A DNA stretch of 64,000 bases from Pelobates cultripes (lineage: Eukaryota > Chordata > Amphibia > Anura > Pelobatidae), in assembly GCA_933207985.1 (NCBI GenBank), contig OW240915.1, positions 264,031,918 through 264,095,917 of the forward strand, in the 5' to 3' direction. The translations under genes were made by a program, and so were the position numbers. The notes under the pieces were generated by a model that searched no databases, was not told the DNA's origin, and was given only the letters and a program-made list of their open reading frames with translations. Below, piece by piece: positions 19,717-30,830 of the stretch. The number at the start of each line of letters is the position of its first letter. Within the stretch, counting starts at the first letter, position 1.

Positions 19717-20160
19717 TTAAAGGAACACTCCAAACACCACAACTAAAGCAATTTAAGTGCTTTATGTGTAAAGATTGTGTCTTCTTTTTTCATTTTACAA
19801 ACAGTGCAGATTTCAATAGAAATTAACCATGTCCCCCACCCTTGGCTGTCAATCAGACATCTGGTTTTGTTGCTTTCTATTTGTTTAGCTAAGTAGGGGT
19901 AAATGCTAGAGACACCAATTTCTCAGTGCATCTGTCTTCTAAAGACTTCTAATTGAGCTGCATGTGGAAGTCTGTGATTGGACAGTCACAGAAAGTTTAG
20001 GCAAGTTTAGACGAGGAGGGCTTACAAATGCTACAGACAAGAGATCTGCAGCTTTTGCAAGCTGTTTTAAGATATATAATTAACTACATGCATGTTTTCA
20101 TGGGGGATATATTTACTAAATAGTGATATTTTATTTTTTGGGCAGTGGAATGTCCCCTTA
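19717..20160 (+). mobile_element. T2/Kolobok-like MITE, plus orientation
   Basis: It begins TTAAAGGAACACTCCAAACA and ends GGAATGTCCCCTTA, whose reverse complement TAAGGGGACATTCC pairs with the start. A subterminal arm CTTTATGTGTAAAG and the interior AGAGATCTGCAGC recur in reverse in the element at 21.2-21.6 kb. The TTAA target is intact on the left and mutated on the right. Confidence 0.7.
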
Positions 20161-21179
20161 CATTTTATTTTACATATAAAATTGAATTGATGTATGTAGT
20201 ACACCAATATTGGGTAAAGAAAAAGTGCACAATTTATAAAACAAATAGATAGAGGAAAAATATAAACAAAAATGTCAGCAACTTGTAGTAGCCCACCTAA
20301 TAAGATGCTAACTCCAATATGTGCACCAAAAGCCTGTGTGCACCTGATATGCACATTCAATTAGGTTAAAATGAAACACCCAGCATCTTTAAGGAAAAAA
20401 GAAAGGGGGGTGGAGGGGCAGGGAAAGGCAAAAGTCAGCTGGTGATATCAAAATCTACATGGACGGGGAGGGGGTAATAGACACTGGAGAGGGTCCCAGC
20501 AAACCTTCAATGAGGTCCTGGACACATTTCATGCCTGTCTTGGCACTTTCAGTTGGGAACCAGAATGCAGTATTATGTATGCATGATAACATTATATTAA
20601 ACAAATCTGTTGAATTTAGAGACTTGACAACTTAGTTTCTTGGTATCATTGATGTAAAAGATCTGGGAATTGGAATGGCATCCCCAAATATTTCATGTGT
20701 GTTTAATTACTTATTTTATTGTATTTCATTTTATTCTGTGCATAATAGTTATACTAAATAGGTTGGTTGAAATGAAGAACTTGACATTTAAGTTATCTTT
20801 CTACAGTAACCAATTTGATTATGCATGCGTGCGTAGTTCTATTTAAATAGGCTATAATATACTAACAAAACAAATATATTCTGTGTATTGATTTCTATGA
20901 AAAAAATAATCTTGTCATCCACAAAAGGTGTGGCTGACAATATTACCATCAAGTAATATATAAAGTGCCTTTCTTATTATTCTCATTCTAAACACTGATT
21001 CTGTCCCCTTCAAGAGGATAGCCACAATGGATAGAAAAGGATGAACATATTCCCACTGCAGAGGCCATATGGGTAGTTTGTAACTCTATGTGAATCTTTA
21101 ATAACTAAATAAAAGATCACTATGTAGTAGCTATAACCCCAACTAAAACATGTAAAAGCATGTACATAATTATGCTTTT
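20161..21179. other. Unclassified sequence between two T2-like MITEs
   Basis: The part at 20161-20400 (GTACACCAATATTGGGTAAAG, GATGCTAACTCCAATATGTG) may be an old repeat, possibly Penelope-like on the minus strand, but I cannot support the family. A purine-rich stretch lies at 20396-20430. Confidence 0.3.
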
Positions 21180-21576
21180 TTTTAATTTGGGGTATATTTA
21201 AAACATCTGACAAAAGCTGCAGATCTCTTGTCTGCAGCATTGGCAAGCCATCCCCTTCTTCCCTGGCCCAGACTTTCTGTGGCTGTCCAATCAAAGACTT
21301 CCAAATGCAGCTCAATGAGAAGTCATTGCAAGGCAGGTTTTATGGAAAGCTGCCTGCCTTTTGAGATCAGCTCCACTGAGCTAAACAGAAAATTGGTCAT
21401 GTTACTTCCTGACTGATTGACAGCTGGGAGAGGGGCTTAACAAGGTCATTTATAAAAGTGTACATTTTTATTTAAATCTTAATTTTTTAGTAAATAAAAT
21501 AAGGGGACACACATTTCACACATAAAGCACTTCAACAAGCTGAAATGCTTTATGTGTGTGATGAGTGGTCCTTTAA
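21180..21576 (-). mobile_element. T2/Kolobok-like MITE, minus orientation
   Basis: The plus-strand right end GAGTGGTCCTTTAA is the reverse complement of TTAAAGGACCACTC. CATAAAGCACTTCA and TGAAATGCTTTATG near it form the subterminal hairpin. AGCTGCAGATCTCTTGTCTG matches the copy at 19.7-20.2 kb in reverse, so the two copies form a large inverted pair about 1 kb apart. Confidence 0.7.
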
Positions 21577-22722
21577 GAATCTCAAGTTGCTCCTGCGTTA
21601 CATGTGATACACAAGATACACAACTTAAGCAACATGGTTATTTTTAAATTATGTTTTAAATTACCTATACACCCTTAAATATGATAAATATGATAAATAG
21701 ATAACATATACAACATTTCTAAAGTGTGATAGATTTTCACACCAATTGAGATTATAAACTACAAAAATTAGAACATTTTCCGCTCGTGGACTATTCGTGC
21801 AAATTCTGGACAAGTGCTTCCTGAATTTAAGTGCTAAGTAATATATATGAAAAAGTATAAGCCTACGGGTGATATGAGGGTCTGGGAATAGAGAGCATTA
21901 CTTGCAGCATGAAGTACTTGAAAGGTATGTTCAATCATGCATTAAGAGACCTTATGCATTCACATTACAGTTTACTAGCTGTATTCAGTTAATTTGCTTT
22001 TTGGGTTTCTTGCATGCAGCACATAATTACTAATATATGCTGCCAGAAAAAGCTTTTAAATTCACTCTTACCACAAATATGCAATAGCATAAGTTTATGA
22101 GGTTTGGACTTATGAATGTATGATTGTTCATTTTTCCAATGATCCTGGCTCCATAAATAGAGCCTTGTTGTAGTTAATAGTTAGGCTCTCGCCATGGCAA
22201 TCTGAATGCTTATATGTAAACAGCCAGTCATGTTCCTACATTATCCGAGTAGCGATTGAGCAAATGCACCTTTAGATTTGATTCCTGTGCAAACAAGCAG
22301 CAGCTGTGCTATTGTTGTAGGTCGGCAAATAAATATAAATTTTAATGACCCAGAGAAGAGAAAGATAAAAGGATTATAACATGCTTAGAAATGTCTTTGT
22401 AAGAAAAAAAAGAAACACCACAATTTTACAGATAACATTTTCATCTTTTATTTCATCCGGGAGATTTCTCTTATTTTTTTCTAATCACAAAATGCACGTT
22501 ACACAAGTTAAATGCCCTTTGAAAGCCACTAACGTTAATTATGGTAACAATGAATGTAAATGTCCATTTTATTAAAAAATATTATTTTGATTATGCTTGT
22601 AAACTAATGATCAGACTTTCCATCCTGATTTAAATATAATGATATGTTTGGCTTCTTTTATAGCTCATGTCACGTTTCTTTTCTATGATTTACATGATTT
22701 TTTACAAAAGTGAAAATTGTCA
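21577..22722. other. Unique AT-rich sequence
   Basis: No repeat or gene recognised. Confidence 0.4.
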
Positions 22723-22886
22723 GGAATTGAAAGTGAATTGAAAGTGAATTTCAAATTTAAGGCCAACATGGGCAAACTGAAAACATTTTCCAAGTCAGCT
22801 ATGTTCCGGTTGGGCTACTTTGGCCTTAAATCTGAAATTTAGATTCAGTTCACATGAATTTGCCACATTGTTTAATAACCCAGGCA
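22723..22886. mobile_element. Foldback MITE
   Basis: GAATTTCAAATTTAAGGCC (about 22746) is nearly the reverse complement of GGCCTTAAATCTGAAATTTA (about 22822). The right edge is TTTAATAACCCAG. A related half-element sits at 49.80-49.88 kb (GACCTTAAATTTGAAATTCA). Confidence 0.6.
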
Positions 22887-23116
22887 GCTTATGGAAATGT
22901 TGAAACTTTTATACATTGGTATCTTTTTTTTAATGTTCTTTATAAAATAAGAAAGCAGACTATTAAAGTAGGTGGCAACATTGCTTTAACAGCAAGGAGC
23001 TAGTCCACTCCTTTACTTAAAACTCTGCAGTAGCAGTACCTTCTGAACATTCTGCAAGAAAGACTGTGCCTTGCCTTCAATGGTCTAGCATTAACATAAC
23101 TTAGATCTTTAATCTG

Positions 23117-23295
23117 ACAAATGTAGATCTATGTCATACTATCCTTTTGCAATGAAGGAGGTCTGTGGCAGTTTATGCACATAGCTCTGTGCCTCTGTGT
23201 GCCACAGAGTGCCACAGAGGCACAGAGCTATATGCATAAACTGCCACAGACCTCCATCATTGCATAAGGATAGTATGACATAGATCTACATTTGT
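23117..23295. repeat. Near-perfect palindrome, 83-bp arms with a 13-bp spacer
   Basis: The arms 23117-23199 and 23213-23295 are reverse complements with only three mismatches. The spacer is TGCCACAGAGTGC. RNA from either strand would fold into one long hairpin. No target-site duplication is visible, so it may be a snap-back duplication rather than a transposon. Confidence 0.95.
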
Positions 23296-23515
23296 TGATG
23301 GCTATTTCAGCTAGAATCCTAAGGGTCTAAGCCACCCTTAAATTGTCACTATTTCATTCCCAAAGCAGTACAAAATATAAAAAGGTTACAGGTATATATT
23401 TGATAATCACGTGAGTGCTAATCACTACAGAGCGGTATGTAACTATTCCCCTGATTCTCAGCACCAGTTTTTTATCGATATTTTGGAGCTTGAGTGCAAG
23501 GACTTTGTGGATGCC

Positions 23516-23540
23516 TATATATATATATATATATATATAT
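23516..23540. repeat. (TA)n microsatellite
   Basis: About 12 AT units. Confidence 0.95.
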
Positions 23541-25340
23541 GATATATTATAGAAATTACACATATTACACACATTTTTTAATTGTTAAAATCTGCACATG
23601 TTTAGTGAATGAACTCTTTTCAAAAATGCACATTTTAATTTCAGTAAAAAAATACTCCAAAGAGTTACCAGAACAGGGGTGGCGGAGTATTTTTTAAGAC
23701 CTTGAAAAACAATATTCTCTTGCTAACACAGATTTTAGAATCCTTTCAGTGGTTGACAAAGTTCTAAACATTATTTTAGAAATGTTAGTTATTTTAAAGA
23801 ATGTCAGTCAAGTTTTTAAAATAAAGTCTTATTTTCACGTATGAAAGAAGTTACTATCTACTATTTAATTTCCTCGCTAATATGCTGGCATGTTTAGTTT
23901 TAATCTCCTTTCTGCCGGAGGGGCTGTAATACATTGCACAGTAAATTCCTGACTGTCCTGGCAGGAAAATAGTTAATTGGTGCTTGTGGAACCTTATTCT
24001 TAACCAAAGTAGATTTTTTTTTTTTTTTTATGTATGTAGGTTAAAATGTGAGTAGTAGAGCCCCAAGGCTCTTTTTTGTTCTATGTTAAAAGCCCCTTTA
24101 AGTGGGCCCCTTTTACAAAGTTAGAATCGTATGCTTGTAAGGTAGATTTAAATTAACATCAGAATAGACCTTTTATATTTTTTATTTATATAACATTCTT
24201 TAGAGAAGAAAGTGCACAACTAAAGAACAAGTTGGGATAAACTAGATTCAAAACTTTACATCTGTTTCAGAAAGAATTTAAAAAAATGCAAATGCTGACT
24301 ATTAAAAAAAAAAAAACAGCAACCTTTAAAGTGAATTGACCCTACAGAAAAATAATTATATGTGAAAAAAAAATTACATATGCAAAGACAGCAGCAGTGA
24401 TTGTCATAGTCAGCATTTGTTTCTGTGCTGAAGAGGTAAGCTTATCTGTACTTTAGATCTATACTTTAGAGCCACTCAGTATATACTTAGCTTAGTTTAT
24501 TGCTAATTATGTATAAACCCACCCTCCCGACATTCCCGGTAAGAAAAGCGATGACTTGTGTTTTTTAGATAAAACCAATGATGTGTGAATACTAGTGGGA
24601 GTAATGTGTTTTACTAAGTGAGTAAATGGGGCTGTGAAGATGTTATATAAGGAAATATAGGTTCAATACAGATAGGTGCTGTCAATTCTGGACATTCATG
24701 AGGTTAATATGCAGATATTTTGTTTTCCAGACTGATGTTTCTGCATTGAATTTTTCATATTGGGGACAATCAGATTGGTCCAGTCTGGAATGCTCACAGT
24801 AGAAGTAGGCACTAGTTATCTTGTAGAAAAATAGCCACTGTCTTTAACAGATGCAATACCTCATTTTTCCAATTAGAAGTTTAGTTGCACTTTATTGTGC
24901 ATGTCTGACAAGGCAACACGACAGAAAACACGACAGAAAATTCTGACAACTTTATGATTAATGTATCCTATTAGGATATGTACAATTATGGAGAATGTGT
25001 ATTACACACCAAATGCAGTGTGGTTACACCGAATAATGTTTTAATTGCAAAAATGGCAAGTATAGAAAAATGTCTGATATTAAAAACATTAGTATCAAGA
25101 ATATATCAGCAGCGTTAGATGCAGTTTGTCATAATTCATTTCAATCTGTATTTATTAGCAAAAATAGACTTAAGTAGGTGATTTATCTAAAGTGGCTCCA
25201 GTGATTTCTGCAAATAACAGAAAATGGTTAGGATATCCCACCCAGACATTAAACATCCATTGACTTGTATAGGGGAAGTTCTGCACATGTGTCCTTACTA
25301 TAACAGGCATACATATGTGCATTGCTTCCCCCACAGTAAC
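23541..25340. other. Mostly unique AT-rich sequence
   Basis: No gene or known repeat. Homopolymer tracts occur at 24012-24029 (T) and 24304-24316 (A). Confidence 0.4.
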
Positions 25341-25344
25341 AAAT

Positions 25345-25812
25345 GGACATGTGCAATATTATATCTGTACAATGACTCTATAGGATGTGTGTAAGAGAAT
25401 CCTATTCATTATGGAAATATGCAGTCTTATATGTACAATGACTACATAGGAAGTGTGTAAGAGGATCATATTCATTATGGACATGTGCAGTCTTATATCT
25501 GTATAATTACTATATAGGATGTGTGTGAGAGGATCATGTGCAGTATTATACCTGTATAATGACTATATAGGAATTGTGTGAGAGGATCCTATTCATTAAT
25601 GGACATGTGCAGTCTTATATCTGTACAATTACTCTATAGGAAGTGTGTGAGAGGATCCTATTTATTAATTGACATGTGCAGTTTTATATCTGTACAATTA
25701 CTTTATAGGAAATGTGTAACAGGATCCTTTTCATTAATGGACATGTGCAGTCTTATATCTGACTTTACAGGAAGTGTGTGTGAGGATCCAATTCACGTAT
25801 GGACATGTGCAG
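25345..25812. repeat. 68-bp minisatellite, about seven units
   Basis: Units start at about 25345, 25413, 25479, 25531, 25601, 25670 and 25739, with a partial unit at 25801. Each carries GGACATGTGCAGTCTTATAT, CTGTACAATTACT-ATAGGA and GTGTGTGAGAGGATCCTATT variants. The fourth boundary shows a deletion. A plus-strand frame stays open over the later units because of the unit lengths (69, 69, 62); I do not regard it as a gene. Confidence 0.9.
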
Positions 25813-26079
25813 AAGCTATGTGCTCACTAATGCCTTTCTGATAACTTTAGAATAAAGTTAGAGAAACACTGGATGTGGATGGCAGAAAGTGGTTACAAAA
25901 TGGCTCGTTATTTGTCTTTGGAGTATCTGGTTAACTTACACCAGCTAAATGTGCAATGGGATTATCTTGCTAGATAAAGGATAGGATTTCTAAACATAGC
26001 CGTGTGCCAAACCCAACACACACCAAATAGAAAATGCACTAAAAGCCCAGGAGTCTTGTTATGAAATATTCTCTATTAG

Positions 26080-26478
26080 TTAAAGGGTTACTGGTGACGG
26101 TGGTTGGAGCCTGGATGTGCAGCTTTTATTCTTGAAACGCTGCACATCCAGAGATATTTGCATTTGTGGACCAGTGGCTAGTTACACCACCTGCACACAT
26201 GACTTTGGTGACCTGATTTCCACTCTCTCCCTCCCTTTGTGCACTCCCTCTCACCGAGATGGAGTTTTGCTTTTTTAATTAAAAATTGATCCCTCCCCCA
26301 ATCTCTCCTGTCTCCCCTTGTCAGCTCAAAGCACATAAATGCACTATGAACTGGCCAAATGGTCCAATAATGACTTCTCTATGAGAAGCATGTGATTGGA
26401 CCTTGTAAGGCCCCCTGCTGACATCAGTTGGAGGTGGGAGATTAGAAGCTCCTGGCACTAGATAGCAGATAAGTTTAA
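26080..26478 (+). mobile_element. T2-like MITE fragment
   Basis: It begins TTAAAGGGTTACTGG. A subterminal hairpin TGGATGTGCAGC...GCTGCACATCCA (26111-26150) is perfect, as in other TTAAAGG elements here. Internal text ATGAGAAGCATGTGATTGGA is shared with MITE interiors. No right terminus found. Confidence 0.5.
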
Positions 26479-26866
26479 ATCATTTTTTGTAAGCCAAAGA
26501 AAGAAAACTTAGTCCCCAAGCTTTAAACGTGTAATAAACCATAACCAATCCTAAGTTATCAAGGACACAAAATACATTCTGCCTGTCAGTCGTCCCTTCC
26601 AGTGTTGGAGATTTTTTTTGTGTTGTTTTGATTGCTTTTTTTTTCTGCAGATTTTTACTAATAAAGAATTGATGCCAAGACTCCAGCATAGTGCAGCTAC
26701 AATTTGGTGTGAGTTTGATTTGATACAATTAAAAGACTTCCTGTGGAATTTATGGCAAACACTGTTTGGCTGCAAAGTAATATCCCCAATTTTTACTGTT
26801 TTTGAACCAAAACTAGTACACATTTATTTTGTTTACTGTCTCAACATAAGGCAATAACTCTAGTTC

Positions 26867-26949
26867 AAGAATAATGTCCCAGGTCGGCAACCCCTATTCC
26901 TTCCATGATCCCAAAGATTAAATTTTGGTCACACCAGGACATTATTCTT
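26867..26949. repeat. Small foldback, 13-bp perfect arms
   Basis: AAGAATAATGTCC at the left pairs exactly with GGACATTATTCTT at the right, enclosing 57 bp. It is possibly a fragment of a dispersed frog repeat. Confidence 0.5.
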
Positions 26950-27437
26950 AAAATAAAAAAAATAAAAAAAATACAACATATTTAACGAGGTATCTTCATG
27001 GTATCTTCATGTGAATAGTAAATGAATATTCCACAGATCAAACATGCAAGCATAGGCAAGCTTTGTCATTAGAGCTGCTATGGAATGCAACTCCCATCAA
27101 TTTCCAAGTATCAGAGACCCTAAGCCTAGTAGGACACATATGGATGATTTAAAACCATTACAATTCTTTTTATAATAAACATAAATATTTCAGAAATGCA
27201 ATTAAAATATTTGAAAAAAAAAGAAGCTTATTCTAAAGAACACTAATTAATATTTGTTTTCCCCCACGGGGGATTGAATATTTGTAAGACAGCCTGTTAG
27301 CCTGATAATTTTTCTAAATTTCTCTTGAACTTCTCTGCACCACTGCTGCTGTGAACACGTTTAGTCATGTTGAAAGAAAAAGGTTTGCTTTCAGCTCTCA
27401 AAAGTTCTTCATTTTTGCAAATGTTTGACATCTGCTT
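26950..27437. other. Unique sequence
   Basis: An A-rich tract lies at 26950-26973, and GTATCTTCAT is duplicated at about 26990-27010. Nothing else seen. Confidence 0.4.
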
Positions 27438-27481
27438 GTATTAACTATTTGGGAGCTTTTAGTGTGAATAACTTCAAACAT
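27438..27481 (+). repeat. 44-bp inverted repeat, left copy
   Basis: Exact reverse complement of 28406-28449, starting GTATTAACTATTTGGGAGCT. There is no mismatch over 44 bp. Confidence 0.95.
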
Positions 27482-28305
27482 TCCATAACCCAGTCACTCT
27501 TAAAGGTTTAGAATAGAATTTTCTTTGTGTTGTTACATCATCCAGATGAATTCTTCCTTTATTCTGGCCATAAAAGACTTTGGAAGAATCCTCAAAGAAA
27601 AAGAAAATGCCCACAACATTGCATAGTGCACACTACTGTGATCCTAAAGTTAACCTAACCCTTTACTTGGGGAATAACTGAAAAGGAAAGATTAAAGTGA
27701 TCGATAAGTAGACATATATAATGAGATTTAAAATTAATTTTACATTTGGCATATTAACTTTTTTATATAATAGATTAGAACTTGCATTATATTCTATAAT
27801 CACAGTTGTACTGATTAGTATTTATTTACTACCGGTATTAGTAAAAAAAGTTACCTGCGCTCTTCCCAAATCCCTATGGATTTGTCTCATTAGAGATATC
27901 TTTGCCAGAAGGTCAGAGATGCAAAGTGAAGGGTTAGTGTAGGACCCACCTGAGAGGTTTGCCTTGACGTGACAGACGGGCATTCCCTCTAATGGCCATT
28001 GGAGTAACTAAATAACCTTCATTTGTTTAAACATGCATTGGGATTTGGGAGGGAGTGCAGGTAACTTTTTTCCTTTGGTTTTTACTGTATGTATTGGGGC
28101 TGATGTGTACTATCGTCGTTGCTGCTGCCCTAGAGTAGTGGGAGTGTAAGTGCAGGACTTTTTAATTTTTTTATTTACTATTGCATTGTATTGTATTTAA
28201 ATCATAAACAATAAGGAAAATTTTGGCCAACTTGGACAATTGGGAGAAAATAAATTGGAGATTTTTTTTTTTTTTCAACTCAACTTTTTTTCCAACTGGT
28301 GTAGA
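27482..28305. other. Sequence between the 44-bp inverted repeats
   Basis: No gene or known element. AT-rich with T tracts at 28262-28276. Confidence 0.4.
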
Positions 28306-28308
28306 AGC

Positions 28309-28359
28309 AAGGAGTAATTACCAGAACCATTTAGCCTAAGAGAAATTAAATATTTGAGA
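28309..28359 (+). repeat. About 50-bp direct repeat, left copy
   Basis: CCAGAACCATTTAGCCTAAG followed by AGAAATTAAATATTTGAG recurs at 28827-28863 with two or three changes. Weaker similarity (AGCAAG...TAAT) precedes both copies. Confidence 0.8.
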
Positions 28360-28383
28360 CAAAATATAAAGTGGGGTGAGAAA

Positions 28384-28408
28384 TCCACCCACAAAGTGTG
28401 GGTGGATG
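28384..28408. repeat. Perfect 11-bp stem hairpin
   Basis: ATCCACCCACA-AAG-TGTGGGTGGAT lies immediately next to the 44-bp inverted repeat. It is not followed by a T-run. Confidence 0.85.
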
Positions 28409-28449
28409 TTTGAAGTTATTCACACTAAAAGCTCCCAAATAGTTAATAC
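28406..28449 (-). repeat. 44-bp inverted repeat, right copy
   Basis: Exact reverse complement of 27438-27481, starting ATGTTTGAAGTTATTCACAC. It lies inside the block bounded by the 50-bp direct repeats. Confidence 0.95.
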
Positions 28450-28811
28450 CCACTCCACCCAGAAAACCTCCAAAAGTTAAAATATCATCATAGTGGTATG
28501 GACCTTTATTAATATATAGAGCTGAATAGATAAATAGTAAATACAAAAAATGTGCAAGCCCACAGTGTGTAAACAATAATAAATATATATATATATAAAG
28601 TAGTGATACATCTTTAGAAAGCTGGGGGGAGGGGATTAGACTCCTAATTCATATACAAAGGGCACTGGACAGAATCGGTACCTATGGAAAAGCCTCTAAT
28701 GTAGGAGTATAGTGACTGGTCAGTTTTGGAAAGTTTAAAGACTGTATGAAGATGGGAACGAAAAAAATCAGAGGTAGTAGCGAGTGGAGGGTACGAAGAC
28801 ACAGAAGCAAA

Positions 28812-28863
28812 AGCAAGTTATAATAACCAGAACCATTTAGCCTAAGAGATATTAAATGTTTAG
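28812..28863 (+). repeat. About 50-bp direct repeat, right copy
   Basis: Repeats 28309-28359. The intervening block of about 450 bp is a possible insertion. Confidence 0.8.
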
Positions 28864-28869
28864 TAGTGG

Positions 28870-29885
28870 TTAACTATGCTCCCTTGAATTGTTGTGTTTC
28901 CCAATAATTATATAGACAGCTGCTGACCTAACTATTTAGATCACTGACTATCGCCAAATGTATACACTGGTTAGGAGAAGGTTGGATTTAAAAAAAAAAA
29001 AAAAAATTAAATTTGATTTTAAACTGAAAGGACCACTGTTATTATTCCATTGCAAAGGAGCATGCACTTATGATAGACCCTTTATCTAAACACACCATCT
29101 CAAACTCTTTTATTCTAAGTAACCTATTACAAGTCCAATTCACCTAATGTCTCAAAATCCTCATCATTCCTCTATTCAAATGTAAGCTTTCTTGAACACC
29201 AAACTCATTTTCCATATAAATGTCTTTCTAAATTACGATGATTATATTAATTGCACAGCGTAATTTTCCCTCTATTTAGTGTGCACCTGTGTGGCAGTGC
29301 AAAATATGTTTGCGTTTTATCAATAATGGTTAGAAATGTTAAGTAGAATTACGTATTCCTGATATCTCTACATATAAGCAAAAGCAAAGACATTTTCACT
29401 ATAGAAATCAAAAATAAAGGTAATCTACACCTCATTAACAAAAAAATCTAAATAGACTAAATGGCAATGAAAAGACATTGCTTTATATAATTGGTTTCTT
29501 CAGGAATGTTACCTCATATGTTACACATAAAATTAAATCATTATAGGAGGTGCTCGACATTGTCAACAGTCTTCTGTTATATACTGATACTATCTAATCT
29601 TTGAAACAAGTAGAACATCGAGTTGGCCAGGGAACTTATAAACTGATTGCAAATGACAGTGTAAAAGTAGCACAAGTGCAGATATTTGAGACAAGTGATA
29701 GAGAACTTGGTCTCTAGTTAAGGTGTTACCCTCTTCCACTTTTTTCTCTTTCTATATTTTATTCTATAAAAATGTAACAACCTCTCCAATTGTATTCTTT
29801 AACCGCAGCAGTTCTCTCCATCACCTCTAACCTTGTCATTTTATTACTATTTCCAATCTCTTCTGTATTTATGCTCATCTCCCAA
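28870..29885. other. Unique AT-rich sequence
   Basis: Only a poly-A tract at 28990-29006 stands out. Confidence 0.4.
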
Positions 29886-29888
29886 ACA

Positions 29889-30830
29889 CATAGAAACATA
29901 GAAACATAGAAACATAGAATGTGACGGCAGATAAGAACCATTCGGCCCATCTAGTCTGCCCAATTTTCTAAAAACTTTCATTAGTCCCTAGCCTTATCTT
30001 ATAGTTAGGATAGCCTTATGCCTATCCCACGCATGCTTAAACTCCTTTACTGTGTTAACCTCTACCACTTCAGCTGGAAGGCTATTCCATGCATCCACTA
30101 CCCTCTCAGTAAAGTAATACTTCCTGATATTATTTTTAAACCTTTGTCCCTCTAATTTAAGACTATGTCCTCTTGTTGTGGTAGTTTTTCTTCTTTTAAA
30201 TATAGTCTCCTCCTTTACTGTGTTGATTCCCTTTATATATTTAAATGTTTCTATCATATCCCCCCTGTCTCGTCTTTCCTCCAAGCTATACATGTTAAGA
30301 TCCTTTAACCTTTCCTGGTAAGTTTTATCCCGCAATCCATGAACCAGTTTAGTAGCCCTTCTCTGAACCCTCTCTAAGGTATCAATATCCTTCTGAAGAT
30401 ACGGTCTCCAGTACTGTGTACAATACTCCAAGTGAGGTCTCACCAGTGTTCTGTACAATGGCATGAGCACTTCCCTCTTTCTACTGCTAATACCTCTCCC
30501 TATACAACCAAGCATTCTGCTAGCATTTCCTGCTGCTCTATTACATTGTCTGCCTACCTTTAAGTCATCAGAAATAATCACCCCTAAATCCCTTTCCTCA
30601 TATGTTGAGGTTAGGACTCTATCAAATATTCTGTACTCTGCCCTTGGGTTTTTACGTCCAAGATGCATTATCTTGCACTTATCCACATTAAATGTCAGTT
30701 GCCACAATTCTGACCATTTTTCTAGTTTACCTAAATCATTTGTCATTTGGCTTATCCCTCCTGGAACATCAACCCTGTTACATATTTTGTCTCTCACCTT
30801 ATCTCTCCTAAGCCCAGTTACTCCTTATTC
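29889..30830 (-). mobile_element. CR1-type LINE 3' end, 5'-truncated, largely open frame
   Basis: The minus-strand copy begins in the RT just after the catalytic motif (near 30830) and ends with (TTCTATGT)n, seen on the plus strand as ACATAGAA repeats at 29889-29917. The coding part is 29994-30797. The 3' UTR (GGCCGAATGGTTCTTATCTG on the minus strand) matches the plus-strand CR1 at 12.3-12.5 kb. The intact frame of 267 codons suggests a fairly recent insertion. Confidence 0.85.
29994..30797 (-). pseudogene. CR1 ORF2 C-terminal half (RT thumb and C-terminal domain)
   Basis: The 267-residue frame has LEKWSELWQLTFNVDKCKIM, ERDLGVIISDDLKVGRQCNR, LYRTLVRPHLEYCTQYWRPY, DIDTLERVQRRATKLVHGLR, YSLEERRDRGDMIETFKYIK and VVDAWNSLPAEVVEVNTVKE, in the order known for CR1 RTs. 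The residues before the first block correspond to the segment just after ADD, so endonuclease, fingers and palm are missing through 5' truncation. The first Met is not a real start. No stop or frameshift interrupts what remains. A protein from it could not reverse transcribe. Confidence 0.9.

Noticed and set aside
22381..22575. 64-residue plus-strand frame MLRNVFVRKKRNTT
   Set aside because: AT-rich region and no domain; its length is within chance expectation.
23005..23116. Possible decayed LINE RT C-terminus before the palindrome (LCLAFNGLALT-like)
   Set aside because: Similarity is too short and stop-ridden to assign.
25578..25841. 87-residue plus-strand frame with repeated SLMDMCSLISVQLLYRKC
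   Set aside because: It arises from the 68-bp minisatellite. Unit lengths that are multiples of three keep it open by chance.
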